64,000 bases of DNA from the NCBI GenBank assembly GCA_948474755.1, contig CAOLHI010002132.1:62001-126000 (forward strand), written 5' to 3'. The translations under genes and the position numbers were made by a program. The stretch comes from Ctenosaura bakeri (taxonomy: Eukaryota > Chordata > Lepidosauria > Squamata > Iguanidae). The notes beneath the pieces are model-generated. The model saw only the letters and a list, made by a program, of their open reading frames with translations. It was not told the DNA's origin and made no database searches. Positions 13,401 through 25,741 of this stretch are shown here, piece after piece (the stretch's first letter is position 1; each line of letters opens with the position of its first letter).

Positions 13401-13568
13401 ACTTTCTGTTGTATTAACACATTCTTGTTCTTTATAAGCACAGACACTATCTTAATCAGTATACCATTGCTCAGCTACTCCTACTGTTGATCCATGTGCA
13501 TCCAGGCACCCATTGCATTTCAAATGCCAATGACAATTTATGATGAGATGAACATTATCTTTTCTCAG

Positions 13569-13790
13569 CTGTCAGTTGATTCCCGAGTAGAGATGACAAA
13601 GAAAGCTATTAAGACAGTGAAGCATGTTGCTGAGAAATCTGGAAAAAGAACTTCTGAGGGGGACAACGTGGAAGGTGTGGTTGATGCACAAATAACATTT
13701 GAAGATGCTCTGAATCATCTGCAGCAGTCTCTTGCACACCTGGAAACACTTAATCATAGTTTTATTTCTTACCTGAAAAGTAGTGACCAG
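13569..13790 (+). CDS. NBAS: NBAS exon e (222 nt, phase 0/0)
   Basis: Acceptor TTTTCTCAG, then CTG TCA GTT GAT. It encodes 74 residues including KKAIKTVKHVAEK and LNHLQQSLAHLETLNHSF. The stretch between them is charged and poorly conserved (KRTSEGDNVEGVVDAQ), as in other vertebrates. Donor GTAAAT at 13791 is a weaker match to consensus than the other donors here. The exon is phase-symmetric. Confidence 0.94.
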
Positions 13791-14824
13791 GTAAATATTT
13801 AGGCAATGCTGAGCTTAATAAACCTTCAGTTGTGCATCCGTGCATTTTATACCTCTATTTTTCTTTTCACATTCTTTTTTAAAAATTAATATGGATTGAA
13901 TGCCTCACTCATTGTCTGTTTCACTCGCTTTGTTTTTACTGGTCTTGATGTTTATGGGCTTTGTCAAAATTAGACTGTGTTCTGCAGATATACAGTCCAG
14001 GAGTTCAGCTGTGATTTTTATGCTGAAATAATTTAGGTGGGAGGATCTTAACATTAATTTATCTTTAAAGTCTGTACACATACACTGGATGGCTATGCTT
14101 GGGTATTGCTAGAAAGGCCCACTTGAACTTTAGATGTCTATCATGAATATAAAATGGTAGAGGGCTTCTGATTTAGCAGAGCTGTTTCACTGGCAGAAGT
14201 GGGAAGAAGGAAATCTTCATGCATTTCTCCTCCCCCCATGTTCCATGAAAATCTGTCCCAGGGTCTAATAAAGCAGAAAGAAGTGCACACTGAGAACTCG
14301 GAAGGGAAGGAATTGGCAGCACAACATGTGTCTTTATCTTTCTTTCAGTCAAGGAGAGTGGTCTAAGCAGAATTCCACTGTAGGGTATTCCCACCAATAT
14401 AATAAAATCTCTGGGTCCTAAGGCATTTTATGTCTTAGGGAATTTTATTCCTGCTTTTCTAAATATATTACCCCTGGGCAAGCTAATCAATATATAACCA
14501 GTTTAAGAATTATTGATTATATGTGTGTATGTATATATATATATATATAAGAGAGAGAGAGAGAGAGAGACAGAGAGAGAGAGAGAGATTCCTAGAACAG
14601 CATTATTAGTTTCTAATCATATGATTACTTCATAAAATGGGTTTGTGCAGTGATGGAAATAATAGCTTCTATTGTAATTTATTGATGCATAGTTCAAAGC
14701 TTTTTGTTTTGAGCTGTTTTGGAAAAGGTCCTTTGCCATGTCTTGGTTACAATGAAATGAATGTTGAATCCTTCCAAGTCAAAGTGGTTTATACCATTGT
14801 ATATTTAATATACTCTCCTTGCAG
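13791..14824 (+). other. NBAS intron e-f
   Basis: 1.03 kb. It holds a TA run passing into a GA run at 14519-14589; otherwise nothing recognisable. Confidence 0.7.
14519..14589. repeat. Compound TG/TA/GA microsatellite
   Basis: A TGTGTGTATG..TATATATA run is followed directly by about 18 GA units with one interruption. Confidence 0.92.
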
Positions 14825-15027
14825 AATCTACTACAGCAATATGGATATCGGTATGATTTATCCCGATCAGAGAAAGAGAAAATCAATGAACAAGCTGTAA
14901 CTATGTGTATAGATGGTCAGCCCCTAGATATGATACAGAAGTTATTGGATGTGGCTGTGGGTGATCTGGGATTCTCATCTAGAGATATAGTACGGTCAGC
15001 TGTGAGCAAAGTAGTAGGAGCTTTGAG
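14825..15027 (+). CDS. NBAS: NBAS exon f (203 nt, phase 0 in, 2 out)
   Basis: Acceptor CTCCTTGCAG, then AAT CTA CTA CAG. It encodes the strongly conserved YDLSRSEKEKINEQAV, MCIDGQPLDMIQKLLDVAVG and FSSRDIVRSAVSKVVGAL, and ends TTG AG before donor GTAAGT at 15028. The helical, repeat-like pattern fits the alpha-solenoid expected for this part of NBAS. Confidence 0.95.
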
Positions 15028-17185
15028 GTAAGTTAAATCTTACATTTTCAAACCTTTCAGAATATAGCGTTTAATGTAACCAGGGCTATAGTATCTGAAG
15101 TGAATCACATTAAACTCGTTGCTTTTAAGCATGCTTGCCTAAGACAGTACTGCAAAGTGGATCTTCAACTTAAATTTCTGGGTGGGATGGGGTGGGATGG
15201 GGGACAGAATGAGTTGACAGTTTACCTTTGTTTTAGTTTTTCTGGCCATTCTCCAAAATCTTAAGAATGGCTGATGGAAAAGAGGAAGATAAATATTGAT
15301 ACTGGTCACAAAATGAAGTCTTTCAAGGAAGGTTTTTCATTAGTTTGAAACAAAGATAGGACCTTCCAGATGTTATATCTCTTAGCAGTCTGACAGTATT
15401 ACCAATGGTGAGGTATCATGTGAGATGTAATAAAACATCTGGAGGTCCACAAGAGTGCTTTAGTGTCCACTCTTTGGCAGAACATTGACTTGCTGTATGT
15501 TCTTACAAGGGTGGCACTTCCACCTGCTGGTTCTGATGACTCAAACATAAAGGAAAGAGGCAGTAACCATGATCCAAAAAGAAAGAAAGAAAGAAGGAAA
15601 GAAAGAAAGGACCAAGTAAGGGATTACAGGATTAAATCCTTCCTCACAAATAAATCTTTCTGACATAGAAATCTAGAATCTCAGGGAGCTGAGTTCTGCC
15701 TTAGTTACCATTCTCTCCTATTTTCAGTTCATTTTTATTTGTAAGAGAAACATTCCTTTTAGAACTTACTGTTAATTTACTGAGGCATCTTTGAAGTTCA
15801 TTTTTTGTGATACAAAAAAATTAATTTATTTTTCGTACAATGAAACTACAACTGTAATATAATGTACTAGCCCTACTCAGTTTTTTATTTTAAAATCCTC
15901 AGGTATCTTACTTATGGCACTTGGGATTTGTTTAAGCTGTACTGTTAATGGTTTGTTAGTTACCATTTTTCCTATGATCATTACATACAATATTGTCTTG
16001 CTGTTATTATGCTATGAACTTTACATATACCTACCTGGCATCAGCATCTGGTGGTTTTATAATTATATAAACAAACATTAAGAAAAAAAAGACTTAAAAT
16101 TCTAGATGCAGACATACATTATATTTCTGCAAATTGGTATAGTTCTGTAGTAATCATGAAGAAGTCATTCTCTTTCTGTTTAATGAATTGCTTGTCTGCA
16201 TCACACGCAGGCATCTAGTAAGTTTTTTGCCAGTGTGAGTTAACTATGGGCTTGTCACAAAGACTCAGACTGGGGTGGTTGAAAAATACTGATGTGAGGA
16301 GGTGACTGCCCACAGACTGCTATTACTAGAGCCATCAGATTCTGTTTGCCTCCATCCTGTGACAGTTCTGTCTCCCACCTTCTTTTTTCTTAAACTTTGC
16401 ATCAGAGAAAAAGACACATGCATTCACACACTCCAAAGGCCCTAGTTCAGCACATTCCTATGCCAAAAAAGACAAAATTAAGCTATTCACATTTCTTGAG
16501 AAGAGGAGAAGTCATGCAAATAGTAATATTTTCCCCCTGAGGATGATGGAACTGATATTTCAATCTTGCCATTGAAACATGCTGTACTGGAGTCTTTGGC
16601 ACTCCCACTGTCATCTTCTCAGGTTCTGCTACTTTCTGTAGACTCAGGGCAAGGCAAAGTAAAGGACAGTAGGGAGATGGTATTGAGTGATCATGAGCCT
16701 GCTGCTACCCCTTAGGCAGAGGGCTTGAAAGACATGAGGCTTGGTGAGTACTCAGATCTTATGCTCTCAAAACCTCAAACATTTCAGGCATGCATTCCTA
16801 GTAGACTTAAGGCTGGATGCTTCCAGCTTTGGTAAATGTAAATGAAGAATATAGTTCAGCTTTTGGCTCTGTCATGCTACAAAAATATAGGGAGTGTCTC
16901 TTTAATCCCAATAAAAATGAAACTTTTGTCTGCCAGCAGAAACCCAGGTTACAAATTATCCCAGTAATTTCCCCCTTTGGAAATATTTAAGCAGAGAAAG
17001 GGCTTCATACTTACTTGCTTTTTAAAAAAAAATACTGTGACAATGATAAAAAGCAATGTTCCATTAAAAAAAAGGGTTTAACGGACAACTATTTACAATT
17101 ATATGCTCTACACTTTAAGGATTTTTGAATATTTGTTGTGAAGTAGTATTTCTACAAGTTTGTTTCTGTTATGTTCCTTTGACAG
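15028..17185 (+). other. NBAS intron f-g
   Basis: 2.16 kb of AT-rich sequence. There is a short GAAA-rich stretch near 15580-15610. No other element recognised. Confidence 0.65.
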
Positions 17186-17275
17186 TGAAGATGGTAGTCA
17201 ACAAACCTTCAAGAAGGACCCTTTCCAGATATTAGAAAGTATTGTCTCTGCTGTCCACATCAGTGTTGAAAATGG
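17186..17275 (+). CDS. NBAS: NBAS exon g (90 nt, phase 2/2)
   Basis: Acceptor TTTGACAG; the first T completes a Ser codon from exon f. It encodes a short 30-codon segment, S-E-D-G-S-Q-Q-T-F then KKDPFQILESIVSAVHISVENG. The donor is GTGAGA at 17276. It aligns with the vertebrate stretch containing DPLKVLEGVVAAVH. This is the least conserved exon in the window, and it is phase-symmetric, so it could be skipped in frame. Confidence 0.9.
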
Positions 17276-20200
17276 GTGAGAAGTTTGAGTTTATCACAAA
17301 TACACTAACTGACGCTAACCTTTTTGCAAGATATGTTTGCTCAAGATTTTGTGATGGAGAAATCAGTTTAGTATTGATGCTTTTTTGCAAAACTAATTGT
17401 CTACTTCATCTTTATGCAGTCAGTTGAAGAAATTTAACACAAGTTAAATAGATATTAAAAATACGCACACATACTCTGCACAGTTTAGGCTATTGCTTTT
17501 CACCAAGGGTTGAAATGCATTAATTCATATCAAGGTTACCATTTGTGGTCTCATGTCAAAAAGAAAACAAGTCTTAAAAATAGCATCATGGCGGGAATTC
17601 TAATAACAGAGGGTTGGCCATGCACAGGTGATTGGAAGACCATTTTGGACTCCTCTTGATTGTATGTTCACCATGTTGCCATTTTCAGCAGTTAGAAATG
17701 GTGTTCCCAGAACATTTGCAGGTAATTTTCAGGTTTGTTTTCTTTTTTGAGGGGGAGGAATACAGTATTAGAACACAAACTTCCCCCAATCTTTTGAACC
17801 CCAAGATATTTAAAAATTTATGAGCTTGGGGGAACAGGGCTCTTAAATGCTCCGCTCCGCTTTGACCTGTGGGCCACACAGTTGTGACTCTTGTACTAAA
17901 ATGTCTTGGTTCATTCAGGAAAAGTCCAGTCAGAATGGTTGTTTTTAAATCTACCTTGAAATATAAGTATGACCATGAACAAGATTCAGAACCTGCAGTT
18001 CATGAAGCATTATTTGCCTCAGCATACTTAAGTTGTTGTAGAAACTAAATATAAATTATCTCCTTCAGGAAGTTGTTGTCACTTGAAAAATGAGATTGCC
18101 TAACTTCTGAAGCCAGGGTCTCCACAGTTACTTTTTAATTTATCAACCTTTAATTTACATTTTGAATACTGCTCACTCTGAAGCTTCATTTCTAATTTAG
18201 CACCAATTCTCTAAGAGATGGAATATAAAGAGAATAGCACAGGCTAAATAAATTTTGAAGTTTTCACAAAAATGATAACTTAAACTGTCAGCTTATATTA
18301 TTTCAGCACCTCCAGACAGGTTGAATTGGTGTTTTCTGACTGATATTACTTTCCCATCTGTCTTGTTAGGATGAATATAGCAACATTAGTTATAATATAA
18401 ATCATATTCTACCTGGAGCTTCTTTTCTTTTGAAAAACTCAGAGTCATTTTGAAATATTGCCAATGAATATCTCAACATTATTTACACATTTATAGAGAG
18501 TTATTTACAGCTAGTAAAAAAAGGGCAAAGGAGTGTGCGTATGTGTATATGGGCATGCATGCATACAAAGTGATGACAGTCTTTTAGTAAACTTAGTATT
18601 GCAAGCTGTAATCACATTGAGATTGTTCTGACATGGATTTCATTAAAAAAGGGACTTGTGCACCACTGTACATATAATTTATGATAGATGAAGAGAGTTT
18701 GGTTGCTCATACTGCAGCTGATACTGTTTACAGCATTATGAAAACAGGTTGTGAAATTTTTTGCTACTTCCTTGGCCAGCTATGGGGAATGAGTGTTTCT
18801 TTCTAGGTGACTAACAAATTTACTACTTAAATTATTTCCTCTTAAATTACTTCCTCTTGTGCTTTTAAGTTAGCAACATCTTTTTTTTCCTTCTATATCT
18901 GCTGTTCTCCCCAGTAGCTGACTATTATACTATAATACATTTATTGAACAAAGTTTGTGATAGATGAAGCAAGATTAATATGTGGTGACCTAGTAAATGA
19001 GAATTAAAAAAATGATGCTCTCTGGAAAAATGGAAAAGGTTAAGCTACATGCATCTCACTTTTCACAGAAGATAGAAGGGAAAAGAAAGAGACACTTTCT
19101 TGTGAGAGGAATGAATGAGGATGGAAAAGGCAGAGGCAGACTGAGCAAATGGAGTGGATTTTCAGAGGTGTCATGTCTCAAATGTGAAAAGAGAGCAGGA
19201 CTGCTCCACAATGTGAGCTCCTTTCACTTGGACCCAGCTCTGAATCCGAACATCTATTTTCATCTCACCTTTCAACTAAAATTCAGTACAGTGCTAAATG
19301 GAAATGTGGCACGGGCTTACAAACTAAGAAGACAAGTTACTCGCCCAGTCTAACAAACAAAAAAGACCAGATATCCAAGGGAAGGAGATCAAATTGCAAC
19401 CCCACTTTCACAGGAGGGGCTGGTCCTGCAAAAGTGTTAGTGGAGAAGGGACACTTTGCGCCCAACCTCAACTGGGAATGAAATGCAAGTCTTTCAAATC
19501 CTTAGTGTGATCCAGAAAGATAGCTTTGTTTCCCTGTCCTCTTTCTCCAGATGTTCCATTCCTTCCCTTGCCTCATTTATTTCTTCCTTCCACTTCAGTC
19601 AGTCAGCCTTCCATGGAAGTTCAATCAATCTTCTTTAGATAATTTTGGGTGGATTTCTCCTGTCCACTACCCCAATACAGAGATTTCTTTGGACTTCCAC
19701 AAACTGAGGTTACTCCAAGTCTTCCAACACCTCATTTGTGTGTTGCTATTACTAGTTTTGGTTACCTTGGTGAAAATCGTGAGAACTGAATCTGAATTAG
19801 AATGATTCTTTCTGTGATGCAGAAATGCTTTGCTTCTTTCAGTTATATAATCAAATCTCACTTGCTTAACAAGTTAGCATTTTACTGACTATTAATAAGC
19901 TTACAACTTCCTACCATAAAATTTCCTGCTTCTTTTTGTAAACATAGTGTTTGCTGCTAATTAGTTGCAAAGGGGCAGTGTGTTTTTTTTTAAAGATTTC
20001 ACCTATACTGAAGAAGTACAGAACTACATCAGAGAGAACTTTTTGCATCAGTAGTCTAGTCTCATGCAAATAAGAAAGAAGTCAAAAATCATTTGCTTCC
20101 ATAGAGGAATTTGTACAATAGCATCTGAAGCTAACACAGAAACAGGGAAGCTTTTAAGCAAATCTTTGGTAATGATGAAACAAGAGAAATACTGAAAATG

Positions 20201-20655
20201 TTGAAAAGGAAAATACTTTTTCCTAAATATTTTGCTCCTTAGGCATCACTTCATTTCTAGGAAAGGAAACATCCTATCATTGATCTTCTTTTTCTAAATT
20301 CCATGGATGTTTTTCTTCTTCTTCTTCCTAGTCTCTTGATCTTGCAAGTGCTTACATATATATAAAACCTTTTAAGATGAATTTGGAATTAGACATTAGC
20401 ATCTGATCAGAGTGTTTGGATCAAATATGTGTGTGTTTGATCTCTTGAGTGTTGATTGGAAGCAAGTGACTTGCAAAAAAATATACAAGTGACTTCTTTA
20501 TTTATAGAGAAGCAAGCTGTAAGCAGGTTGAAGTCTCTTTGTAGGAGTCCATCTTGTTTTCATGGGGACTTGTACAAATGTACAATTAATCCAAGGAGGT
20601 GGTGGTAAGTAATAAAATATGAAGGTAGAGTCCAGAGAAATAGTTGAGGTGGTGG

Positions 20656-20658
<3 letters not shown>

Positions 20659-20707
<49 letters not shown>
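20659..20707. repeat. AAT trinucleotide microsatellite
   Basis: About 16 perfect AAT units preceded by GGT units. Confidence 0.95.
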
Positions 20708-20708
<1 letters not shown>

Positions 20709-21310
20709 TAGTAGTAATTTTTGTTTATTTCCTACCTGCCTCTCCCCCAGGCTCGATGCGGGGTACAGCACAGATACAATTAAAAGCAAATCACAGTTAA
20801 AATACACTAAAACACAAACCATTTATAATACAAGTATACCATAGTTCGAATCATAATTAAAAGTAGAAGTAGAATTAAAAGTACAATTAAAATGCAGTTA
20901 AAACTACAATTAAAAAATAGAGTGGGGAATCCTCCTGGAAGAGATAAGTCTTTAGTATTTTTTTCAATTCAGCCAGCATATTTTACTGTCAGGTCTCTTC
21001 CAGCAGGTCATTCCAGAATCTAGGGGTGACCGACAAGAAGATTCTCTGGATGACCATTGCCAGTCTAGTCCTGGCCAGCTTAAGTAAATGGCCTCCAGAG
21101 GACCCAAGTGTATGGGGTGGATTATATGGGAGGAGATGATCCTGCAGGTAACTTGGAACCTAACCATGTAGGGCTTTAAAGGTAATAACCAACACTTTAT
21201 ACTTGGCCTGGAAACTAATTTGCAGCCAATGGAGTTATTTGAATATTGGTGTGATATGTTCACTCCTTGCTGTACCTCTAATCAATCTGGCTGCTATATT
21301 TTGAACCATA
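20709..21310. mobile_element. Interspersed repeat, probably non-LTR retrotransposon 3' sequence
   Basis: It contains blocks common in lizard genomes: TTATTTCCTACCTGCCTCTCCC near the start, then TCATTCCAGAATCTAGGGGTG, ACCATGTAGGGCTTTAAAGG, CCAACACTTTATACTTGGCC and CAGCCAATGGAG. I remember such blocks from untranslated parts of LINE-type repeats, but cannot assign the class or orientation without a library search. Confidence 0.45.
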
Positions 21311-21638
21311 TTTTGAATAGCTCAGCTGGACTTGAATTCACAGACGCAATGTATGCAGAGAAAAAAGTTTTCTTTGCTGCACCTATTGCCACTTTATAAG
21401 AACAAGGGTGTGCCCCAAAGACTGGGCAATGTCCAATAGGATTTTTGTTTGCTTTGGGTGGGGTCGCAGGTATTTTGGAAGTTTCTAAGTCAGAGGTGGA
21501 ATTCAGGAGTCCTTAAAACCTCTACCTTTTAAAATCTCCCTTCAATTGAAACTGCATTTATATACCAAGTAGTTCCAGTAATGTGTATGCAGCATTTGTC
21601 ATGTTTGGAACAATTGATGGAATATGTACAATTGCACA

Positions 21639-21822
21639 GAGCCAACATGGTTTAGTGATTTGAGCATTGGACTACAAAGTTCAGTTCCCTGCTCAGCCCT
21701 GGAAACCCACTGGGTGACCTTGGGTGTGTCACACATTCTTAGCCCCAGAAAACCCCATGATCAGTTCACATTAAGATCACCATAAATCAGAAAAGACTTG
21801 AAGACACACAGCAACAACAATA
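21639..21822 (+). mobile_element. Sauria-type tRNA SINE with Bov-B-like tail
   Basis: Head CCAACATGGTTTAGTGATTTGAGCATTGGACTAC (degraded A box), then GTTCAGTTCCC (B box), CCATGGAAACCCACT-like middle, CCTTGGG..GTCACAC, and a tail GATCACCATAAATCAG..GACTTGAAGACACACAGCAACAACAA. The GACTTGAAG.CACAC(AAC)n tail is the Bov-B-derived 3' end of Sauria SINEs. The copy is diverged and lacks part of the middle. Confidence 0.85.
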
Positions 21823-22116
21823 CGATTGCATATGTTTGGAAATTGACTGAGAAGGGGAGGTACAGTTTTGAATTCTGTAGAATAAGTGAAAGTGGAAGAA
21901 CAAGATAGGTACTGTGGCTTGGATAGGACACTTAGGAAAGGGCAGTTGAGATCATGTAATGAACTGAGGAAAAAGCAAACTTAAGAGTGAATGTGTAGGA
22001 CAGTGTAAGATAAGATATAAGTCTTTATAAACATAGTAGAATATTGCCTATCCAGAAAAACTTATAACAAGTATTTATGTTCTGAAGAGTGATGAGGAGT
22101 CAGATATAGTTATATA

Positions 22117-22590
22117 GGCCCTTTCCACACGGGGAATAAAAAACGGTGTAGAGTGACCTCTGACGGAGTGGATTGGGGCAGAGTGGATTGGGGCGGGCTA
22201 CTTTTGCGTTGTTCCACACCCCAATCCACTCTAGGGCGACCAGAAGTGGTGGCGGCGCGTGCTTTTTGAAAACCACTTTTTATGTGGTTTTTAAAAGGCA
22301 CGGGGTGTGCAGCCCCGTCGCAGCGCCCGGTGTGGATTTGCAGGCACGTGTATGGGCATGCCTGCAGATCTGCCAGGGGCGGGATTTCCAGCTGGCGAGG
22401 TTCTCTGGTTGGTGGAGAGCCTCCGCCAGTTGTAAGCCGCCATTGTGGGCGCTGCAGGACGCCGCGGGACGCCGACAAGTGTGGAGCAGCGAAAACGTGC
22501 TGCTCCACTGGCGACAGACTTACCCAGTTTAAGGTAACCTCCGTTTCAGCATGTTTCTGGCCGTTTCTTCACCCGCGTGTAGAAAGGGCC
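22117..22590. mobile_element. GC-rich non-autonomous DNA transposon (474 bp)
   Basis: It starts GGCCCTTTCCACACG and ends CGTGTAGAAAGGGCC, inverted repeats of 15 bp with one mismatch. The body is markedly richer in GC and CpG than the intron around it and contains no plausible transposase. I could not define a target-site duplication with confidence, so the superfamily is open. The Arg/Cys-rich open frames inside it are products of base composition. Confidence 0.7.
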
Positions 22591-22878
22591 ATAGTAGCCT
22601 GAAACTGTAACTAATAATTTCAAAATGTTTCTAAACCAAACCTGCTGTGAGCCACTGTTCTAAGGAATACCTGAGTAGTGCCTATATGGAATGGTACCAC
22701 AATGTACAAAGGTCCTAGAAGCAGCGTCAGCCCCAAATGCCAAAATGTCCTTATTTCCACAGAATTTTTTGCCATGTGAACAAACCCAAAGCACCTCTGG
22801 TATACATATTCATTGTTATCAGCCTCCCTTGACCTGGTTTTTACCTTGTAACTTGGACTACAGGTCATCATTTAGTAT

Positions 22879-23230
22879 TGTGCTTAGTCCGGAAACTTCA
22901 ATTAGTTCAGAATATGGCAGCCACGTTGGTCACTGGAAGATCTAAAACTGACCATATAACACCAATTCTGAAGTCCTTACATTGGCTGCCTATTAGTTTC
23001 CAGGCACAGTACAAGGTGTTGGTTCTTACCTTTAAAGCCCTTCATGGCTTGGGGCCAGCCCACCTGCGGGATCGCCTTCTCCCTTATAATCCGCACATTA
23101 AGATCCTCTGGGAGGAATCTACTGCAGCCGGTCAGAACTAGATTGGCTGCGGTTACCCAGAGGACCTTCTCTTCTATCGCTCCCAAGTTACGGAATGGCC
23201 TGCTGGAGGGGACCCGGCATGTAACCAGTC
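22879..23230 (+). mobile_element. L2-type LINE fragment (end of reverse transcriptase frame)
   Basis: The translated + strand gives LQLVQNMAATLVTGRSK, then DHITPILKSLHWLPISF, YKVLVLTFKALHGLGP and HLRDRLLPY. This is the conserved C-terminal block that follows the RT domain in L2-clade LINEs. The frame breaks after about 80 codons. Further similarity (PKLRNGLLEGTR-like, in another frame) runs to about 23230, so at least one indel separates the parts. Confidence 0.8.
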
Positions 23231-24373
23231 TTTGTATATCTGTGTATATTGTTTGAGAATGTGGGTGCACTCATCTTGCTGGTGAGCTTCCCTTAGGCAA
23301 CACTTCATGTGTAAATAGAATACTGGAGAAGATAGGCCTTTGCTTTTATCCGTCATGGATTTTCATATGTTTTTTATCTGGATTGGCACTTTTAAACACC
23401 AGGAGGTGAACCTTTTCTGTATTCAGTGTGGTAATTACATTTTCTGCTATCCAGCTTTATTTCTAAGAAGATTAACTTTGGAACATAATCATACAGAAAG
23501 CAGTTGTTAACTCTGTCCTTTTGAAAATTGGTATCTAAATCAGGAGTTAGCAAGCACTCTGTAGTCCTGGGGCTAGTTTCCCAGTACTGAAACCCACCAA
23601 TGTACACATCAACCTTCCCTACCACCATCAAGAAGGCAATGCCCACCCTAACTTCTGTTAAAAAAATAAAATCATTTTAAACTCTAAAGGTGGCAGGCTT
23701 TGCCTTGTTTAGATGGGGAATGATATTCCTGAAGATGTCTAAGCATGACAGTTCTTCATTTTGCACCTGGGTATTTTCAAGGGGGCAGAAATTTGGGTGG
23801 CGGGTAAAAAAACACTGTGGGGGTTGCTTCCGACCCGTAGGACAAATGATTCCCAACCCATTATAAATGAATTATTTTTGCAGTCCTGACAAAGTTTGCA
23901 AGTCTTTATTTTTACTCAGAAATATCCTAGCATTTTCATGTGTTATTGAACACTGGAAGAAAGAACAAAGTCTTCTTGATCTCTGCAACTCATGCAAATG
24001 AGTCATCTATCCCTGCACAGTGTGTGTTTCAGAACCTTCTAGAACAGTATGACATGCCTTTTAGAGGTAACTCTGCCCACTCCCTGGATGTCTATGTAGT
24101 GCCCTTCCTACCAAAACCCTTAGATCCTTTTTGTCCATCACAGCAGCAGTGTCAATTAGGAGGCTTCATAGAGTTAGCTTCCGTACTTACTGCCTTTCTA
24201 GTATGATATTCAATTTACAACTCAGGCTTTGTGGATTGGATAGTCTTTGGCTTCTTGGATATGGACTGACTTGCAATTCTGATTTCCTCATGGACTCAGT
24301 ACAGTAGTGGCGTCATGGCTCTTGTGAGTCTCTTGGGCCCCGTCATTTTATGACCTCTGTAGTCTTTTTCAAG

Positions 24374-24537
24374 TGCTGCTTCTCTTGTGGAGGCAAAATA
24401 CCAGACAAGGATGAACATTCTAAGTGTTCCCATTGTCTTGGAGAAGGGCATTACATGGTACCTTGTCCCCATTGTAGGCACTTTACTCCACAGACCAGGC
24501 AAAATCACAATGCCAGATTGAAAGTGCTTTTCTGGTA
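24374..24537 (+). pseudogene. DIRS gag relic, N-terminal zinc-binding segment
   Basis: The frame holds a cysteine/histidine pattern C-x2-C-x9-H-x2-C-x2-C-x4-H-x4-C-x2-C followed by HFTPQTRQNHNARLK. The young DIRS copies have the same ligand spacing and the same following FTPQT.RN.SARLK block. The frame is closed by a stop soon after. The remainder (24.55-25.3 kb) is Ser/Pro-rich when translated in pieces, as expected of a decayed gag, but no continuous frame remains. Confidence 0.8.
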
Positions 24538-25374
24538 GAAAATATTAAGTGCCTTGGACATGGCTGTAGATAATAAAGCCTTACATACAGCTTCTGTGAT
24601 GGTGTCCTAGTCCCATCACCGTTCGACACCATGAGCTCCATCAGTAGCATTGGTGCCATTGGCATTAACTTCCTTGACTTGGTCCACTTTGAAGCATTTT
24701 GTGGAAGCTTCTTCAGCTCGTCCTAGACACCAACAGAATGAGCGTCCCACTTGGAGGCAAGCCCAAGTCAGGCCTGCTACTCTGCTTGCACCAAGCACAT
24801 CATTTGAGGCCAGAAAAGATTTCAGCATCCAACAGGGGAGGCATCACACTCTGGTAACACCCAGGAGGTTTCTGGACTTACCAGTCCGTACCACTGAAGG
24901 TGCTCATAAAAAACATAAGAAGTAGTAGTCTAAAGATACTCTGTCCTGACACCCCTCTTCAGGGCCTTCAGAGCAGACAACATTATTAGTTATGAAATGC
25001 AAGTCTCTGCATCAACAGTGGTTGAGTCATGCCCCTCCTCATCTCATAGGGACCTGACACTTGACGACTACTGTTCTGTCCCTGGTATGTTCACTGGGGC
25101 CTGGCCCTCACCTGGTCAGCAGGTGGTACACACAGCCTCAGATGGTGAGATAGTAGACTCCTTGCCGCGTGTGCAAGGTCCACCTCTCCAGGGGATCAGA
25201 GATCTCTACTGATACCACTCACTCAGGTACTAGTACAAACCTCTGAGGTACCTCTGTGGACATCACCTGTTACACAGCTCATTCAGTGTCAGTGCTGATC
25301 TTCATCCATGTCAGGGTCAAGATCACGTAACCCTCTGTACTCTAAAGCCCAAGGTACTGCAAATCTCAAGACTG

Positions 25375-25600
25375 GCCATGGACCTGTTTGCATCTCCCCT
25401 CAACAAGCAGTGCAACATCTTCTGTTCCAGTACCCACAAGGAGAATGGGTCTCACAGGGGTGCCTTCTTGTACAACTGGGAACGGACACCTTTCCTCCAT
25501 TTCCTCTCATTGCCAGGGTCATTGCCAAGGTTTGTCAGGACAATGCCAGGTGCATCCTGATCCTTGATGTCCCACACAGTCATGGTTCTCTCCCATAATG
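25375..25600 (+). pseudogene. DIRS methyltransferase-like segment relic
   Basis: A frame near 25378 reads MDLFASPLNKQCNIFCSS, the counterpart of the SIDLFATRENAKCRRFCSR segment of the young copies. FPPFPLIARVIAKV follows in a shifted frame, matching FPPFPLLGRTISKI. The RT and RNase H domains that should precede it are absent, so an internal deletion joins gag to this segment near 25.3 kb. Confidence 0.75.
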
Positions 25601-25741
25601 CATCCCTCATAAGAGAAGTGCCTGATGCTACCTGTTCACTTGGATCTATCCATGAGGGCAAGGTGAGGTATCCCAACCTACACACCCTCAAGCTAATTGA
25701 GCAGGAGCTCTGAATTTACTATCACAGTCTGTTAGGCACAT

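Larger units (their letters stand above)
8519..13568 (+). other. NBAS intron d-e
   Basis: 5.05 kb. Repeats are concentrated at 9.04-10.4 kb (listed separately). 10800-10870 carries a CCTCCAGATGT..GACTGGAACTCCCA stretch typical of short hAT-derived elements. A GT run lies at 13260-13285. The rest, 10.9-13.2 kb, is unremarkable AT-rich intron. Confidence 0.6.

Noticed and set aside
22110..22602. Cys/Arg-rich frames on both strands
   Set aside because: They lie wholly inside the GC-rich inverted-repeat element and have no conserved motif.
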